Under the pieces are notes generated by a model, which saw nothing but the letters and a program-made list of their open reading frames with translations, made no database searches and had not been told where the DNA came from. Shown one piece after another: positions 61,583-64,000 of a stretch of DNA of 64,000 nucleotides. A program made the translations under genes and the position numbers. The stretch is from Bdellovibrio sp. UBA4095 (GTDB taxonomy: Bacteria; Bdellovibrionota; Bdellovibrionia; Bdellovibrionales; Bdellovibrionaceae): NCBI GenBank assembly GCA_002381805.1, contig DFXZ01000002.1, forward strand, positions 1-64,000. Direction: 5' to 3'. Position 1 is the first letter of the stretch; each line of letters begins with the position of its first letter.

Positions 61583-62197
61583 CTAAACCCAGTCGTAATT
61601 GAAACTGATACTGATGCGTTCTTTGTTTGAATTGTTGCGAGGCACTTCGTGGCGCAACCAGCTTTCAAATAAAACAACCTGCCCTGCCTTAGGATCGAGG
61701 CTGTGATAGCGCTGATTGGGCAGTTTCGCATTATGCTTACGCGGAGGCGATGCCATAAAACTGTCCATGCGCGGATCTTCAAATTTTATTGCTGAGCAAT
61801 TTTTCGGAGTTTGAACGTAATAAGTCCCACTAATAACTGAAAGCGGGTGTAAATGCATAGAGTGGTTCACATCTGGCGGCATGATATTGATCCAGCAAGA
61901 TGACATCCGAAGCTCTTTCGGGTCGATATCCATTTCGAGGTGTTTTACAAAGCGGCGCACGTGTTTATTGATTTGCTTTTCCAAGTTCTCAAAAGTTGTG
62001 GAAATTTTATGAAGCTGAGAAATGGATCCGTAAGAGGTGTATCCGCCTTTATAGTTTTTAAGCGACCAGAGTTGCCCTTCCTCATCTATTTCAGAATAAC
62101 GTATAGCTTCCTTGGCGATCTCTTTATTGAGCCCTAGGGTGCTTTCTTTGGTAAGGGAAGCGGCGTAAATAAATGTTGGGAAAAGACTCTGTATCAT
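61583..62197 (-). CDS. 2OG-Fe(II) oxygenase family protein (TIGR02466-like)
   Basis: A 204-residue putative non-haem iron dioxygenase of the 2OG-FeII_Oxy_5 type. The family pattern HLHPLSVISGTYYVQTP (His ligand), ESWLRHEVPRN (second His), and ERISISFN (2OG-binding Arg) is clear. The substrate of this family is unknown. It abuts the ABC ATPase gene, so it may oxidise the compound imported by that system (inference). No signal peptide. Confidence 0.85.
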   Translation of the reverse strand: MIQSLFPTFIYAASLTKESTLGLNKEIAKEAIRYSEIDEEGQLWSLKNYKGGYTSYGSISQLHKISTTFENLEKQINKHVRRFVKHLEMDIDPKELRMSSCWINIMPPDVNHSMHLHPLSVISGTYYVQTPKNCSAIKFEDPRMDSFMASPPRKHNAKLPNQRYHSLDPKAGQVVLFESWLRHEVPRNNSNKERISISFNYDWV

Positions 62198-62414
62198 AAT
62201 GAGACATCTCCATCATGGGTGCTTTTGAAAAGCCCTTATTATGTTGCTCACAATAAATTCTTTCCGATGGCAATTCAAGAAGTGAAAAGAAATTAGACAG
62301 TCGATGCGCGCGTTTGGGAACCTCGTTTCGCTTTGAAACGCTTTGCCCCCTCTAAAATCAAGCTTAGGCGGCACCCCCCTTGCTCTAGTAAGAGGTATAA
62401 CCAAGGAGACACAT

Positions 62415-62750
62415 ATGAAAAAGCAAATCTTAACAGCAGTAATCGCTCTGATCCCTTCACTCGGTTTCGCTAAAGTTGCGGACTTCAACGCGCTTATTTC
62501 GGAGAATATGAATGCTCAGCAAGAGCTTCATACAGAACTGGCTGATTCACTACAAACTTCACGCAAAGCGGTTCAGAAAAAGAATCAGCGTCACCGTATC
62601 GTGATCGTAGAAGAAAAAGGCTCTTCATATAATGCTCCCACTCGCAAAGATCTTTTGGCCTTTAAAAAGGAAAAAGTTCAGCACCGTGCTAACGATAAGA
62701 AGATGCAAGAGCGCTTCGCAAACGAGTTGAATTCGTCTGAGTCGTTCTAA
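62415..62750 (+). CDS. small secreted hypothetical protein
   Basis: A 111-residue protein with a signal peptide (MKKQILTAVIALIPSLGFA) and a basic, helical mature part with no cysteine. AAGGAG lies six bases before the ATG at 62415, so the longer frame upstream is not used. It converges with the recombinase gene, sharing four bases (CTAA/TTAG). Function unknown. Confidence 0.8.
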   Translation: MKKQILTAVIALIPSLGFAKVADFNALISENMNAQQELHTELADSLQTSRKAVQKKNQRHRIVIVEEKGSSYNAPTRKDLLAFKKEKVQHRANDKKMQERFANELNSSESF

Positions 62751-63280
62751 AGAATCAATTTCTTGAGTTCTTGCTGAGAGTACACATAGTCAGCATAGAC
62801 CATGGTATTGGTGATATTTCGATGCCCCAAAGCCACCTGAACCAGTCGCAGATCCTTGGTTTTCTGGTAAAGTTCGATGGCAAAAGTGTGCCTTAAAGCA
62901 TGAAACTTCTTGGGGATGGGACGGTAAAGCTCCCAAATTTGATAAAGTCTTGGATAAGTAATTGGGAACACTCTTGTTCCCGATTCTTTTTCTGCAAATC
63001 GATGTAATTGAGCGAAAAAATCAGAATGTACCGGAATTTCCCTGTCATTCGAGTTCTTTAAACCCCGGATAAAAATACTTTCGTCATAAGGATTCAAATC
63101 GGTCTTTTGGATGTTTAAAACCTCTTGAGCCCGGGCCCCCGTGCGTAAGGCGACCGAAATCATAAAAGAGTTTCGAGGATCTTTATCTTGAAAATCTTTA
63201 AGAATCTTGCGGAGGCGTTCGACTTCAGGGGGGAGTAAATACTTGTTCTTATTAAGCTGATACCGAGATGGAAATGACAT
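62747..63280 (-). CDS. tyrosine recombinase, catalytic domain only
   Basis: Integrase-family recombinase of 177 residues. All catalytic residues are visible: Arg50 (TGARAQE), Lys75 (GLKNSNDRE), His127 and Arg130 (HALRHTFA), His153 (LGHRNIT), and Tyr162 (NTMVYADY). The N-terminal DNA-binding (SAM-like) domain of ordinary integrases is missing, so it belongs to the minimal group. It resolves or integrates DNA; partner site unknown. No accompanying excisionase was seen. A perfect palindrome lies 170 bases upstream and an HTH gene diverges from it. Confidence 0.88.
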   Translation of the reverse strand: MSFPSRYQLNKNKYLLPPEVERLRKILKDFQDKDPRNSFMISVALRTGARAQEVLNIQKTDLNPYDESIFIRGLKNSNDREIPVHSDFFAQLHRFAEKESGTRVFPITYPRLYQIWELYRPIPKKFHALRHTFAIELYQKTKDLRLVQVALGHRNITNTMVYADYVYSQQELKKLIL

Positions 63281-63449
63281 AACTCATAATTCAAGAGTCC
63301 CCAGAAACTGACAAGACGCATTGCATTCAAAGTAATGATAGGTAAAAAATATTTGTTTAGAAAGGTCAAGTCTAGTCCCGCCGCAACGCATCGACGTCGT
63401 AACCGCAAATATCTCCACCAGCAAAAGACAATAAAATCATATATTTAGT

Positions 63450-63477
63450 ACTATAGCTTATAACTATAAGCTATAGT
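63450..63477. repeat. perfect 28-bp palindrome
   Basis: ACTATAGCTTATA (63450-63462) and its exact complement TATAAGCTATAGT (63465-63477) are separated by AC. This is far beyond chance for AT-rich spacer. It could be an operator for the HTH protein or a recombination/attachment site. Confidence 0.7.
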
Positions 63478-63557
63478 CTGTTTTGAAAATAGGGGTAGTG
63501 AGCCCTGTCTTTTGAAAATCTTTTGAGGTTTCAACGACTTAGCTTGACCCGGCAAAC

Positions 63558-63586
63558 TTGATCAAGCAATCTCATACGTATTATAC
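63558..63586 (+). promoter_or_regulatory. sigma70-like promoter of the HTH gene
   Basis: TTGATC (63558-63563) and TTATAC (63581-63586) are 17 bases apart, about 60 bases upstream of the HTH start. Confidence 0.45.
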
Positions 63587-63606
63587 AACGCTTTTTAATG
63601 TGTAAA

Positions 63607-63622
63607 ACAACACAAATGTTGT
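63607..63622. promoter_or_regulatory. short inverted repeat before the HTH gene
   Basis: ACAACA and TGTTGT separated by CAAA, lying between the promoter and start codon, a usual place for an autoregulatory operator. Confidence 0.3.
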
Positions 63623-63649
63623 GAAATGCAACGATTCTGGAGGGTCTGT

Positions 63650-64000
63650 ATGGAGTTAGATATGGTCGAGGCTGGCTTTGAAGGTACTGAAAAGAGCTCC
63701 CCAGACGAGTCATTTTTGGAGGGGGATCTAGGGCCTCGTTCAAAGACCTCTTTAAGAATGCATTATGAGGCTCAAGTAGCGGTCATTCGGAAGCAGCTCG
63801 GAAATCTCGAAGAAATTCGGGGGAATTTAGGGCTTTCACAGCGCAAAATATCCCAGCTTTTAATGGTGGATCCGTCCAGTTGGACTCGTTGGACTCGAAA
63901 GGGAGATGAAGCTCCTCCGCATATTTGGCGAGCTTTGCAGTGGTATTTGGCGCTGAATGAAAAGCTCCCCGGACTGACTCCACAATATTTCATCAGTACG
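63650..64000 (+). CDS. XRE-like helix-turn-helix protein, partial
   Basis: First 117 residues of a gene that runs off the window. The ATG at 63650 has GGAGGG five bases upstream. Residues 1-35 are acidic; from about 60 the LGLSQRKISQLLMVDPSSW segment is a helix-turn-helix of the Cro/C1 type, followed by TRWTRKGDEAPP. It is probably a DNA-binding regulator; the C-terminus is unknown. It diverges from the recombinase gene. Confidence 0.8.
   Translation, partial: MELDMVEAGFEGTEKSSPDESFLEGDLGPRSKTSLRMHYEAQVAVIRKQLGNLEEIRGNLGLSQRKISQLLMVDPSSWTRWTRKGDEAPPHIWRALQWYLALNEKLPGLTPQYFIST

Larger units (their letters stand above)
63281..63649 (+). other. intergenic region between recombinase and HTH gene
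   Basis: AT-rich 369-base divergent space with no gene on either strand. It holds a 28-bp palindrome (63450-63477), a TTGATC/TTATAC promoter-like pair with 17 bases between (63558-63586), and an ACAACA/TGTTGT repeat (63607-63622) near the HTH gene start. Confidence 0.6.

Noticed and set aside
62343..62414. Longer N-terminus for the 62415 gene
   Set aside because: It would put 24 residues before a good signal peptide, and the ATG at 62415 has the proper ribosome-binding site.
63772..63993. Minus-strand ORFs at the right edge
   Set aside because: They lie opposite the well-supported HTH gene with its own ribosome-binding site.

Overview
The window reads as a chromosomal stretch of a Bdellovibrio-type predatory bacterium (Bdellovibrionota, close to B. 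bacteriovorus). This is inferred from several signs: lipoproteins with a FGFQNC-type lipobox, many small secreted proteins without recognisable family, outer-membrane barrels ending in F, dense coding with ATGA/GTGA overlaps, moderate GC, and a cyclic-di-GMP protein set. No rRNA, tRNA, CRISPR array, insertion sequence or prophage was seen. I place 67 protein genes; one runs off the right edge and one is a 45-codon ORF. Many starts are set by Shine-Dalgarno spacing, often at GTG or TTG.

Layout. 1-1.5 kb: outer-membrane barrel and secreted glutathione peroxidase (minus). 1.6-7.6 kb: plus-strand operon of a Rossmann-fold unknown, purB, LD-carboxypeptidase, a beta-lactamase-fold hydrolase and mpl, i.e. 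a murein-peptide recycling set. 7.7-13.9 kb: secreted unknown, mutS, glnD, rsmG. 14-19 kb: small membrane and secreted proteins, an APP1/DUF2183 phosphatase-cysteine-rich protein-SufE operon, and a secreted trypsin-like protease. 19-27.8 kb: YebC, a DUF455 ferritin-like protein, an SDR-QueD-RluB-like operon, a beta-solenoid lipoprotein, a cNMP-binding/EAL protein, a peptide-binding protein and an acyl-CoA dehydrogenase. 28-34 kb: M50 protease, trpS, scpA, scpB, a membrane-anchored protein plus its HTTM partner, and a lipoprotein. 34-38.5 kb: nrdA-nrdB with a long leader containing an NrdR-box-like palindrome. 39-45 kb: radical SAM protein, MnmC-type methyltransferase, GYF-PilZ protein, FMN reductase, and Kup, which appears to start at ATC. 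45.5-47.9 kb: two barrels and an M23 peptidase. 48-55.2 kb: the fatty-acid operon yceD-rpmF-fabH-fabD-fabG-acpP-fabF followed by rpiB and glyA, with a good sigma70 promoter and no plsX. 55.2-62.2 kb: an NMT1/SsuA-type binding protein and, 4 kb away, its likely permease, ATPase and a 2OG-Fe(II) oxygenase, flanking a pirin, a papain-fold-like secreted protein and a CapA protein on the other strand. 62.4-64 kb: a small secreted protein, a catalytic-domain-only tyrosine recombinase, a perfect 28-bp palindrome and the start of an HTH gene.

Most of the window is core metabolism and envelope biology. The points most worth follow-up are the ATC start of kup, the recombinase/palindrome/HTH cluster at the right edge, the secreted Cys-His protein beside CapA, the hairpin over the glnD start, and the conserved-looking but unexplained operons (DUF2183-Cys-rich-SufE; scpAB-HTTM).
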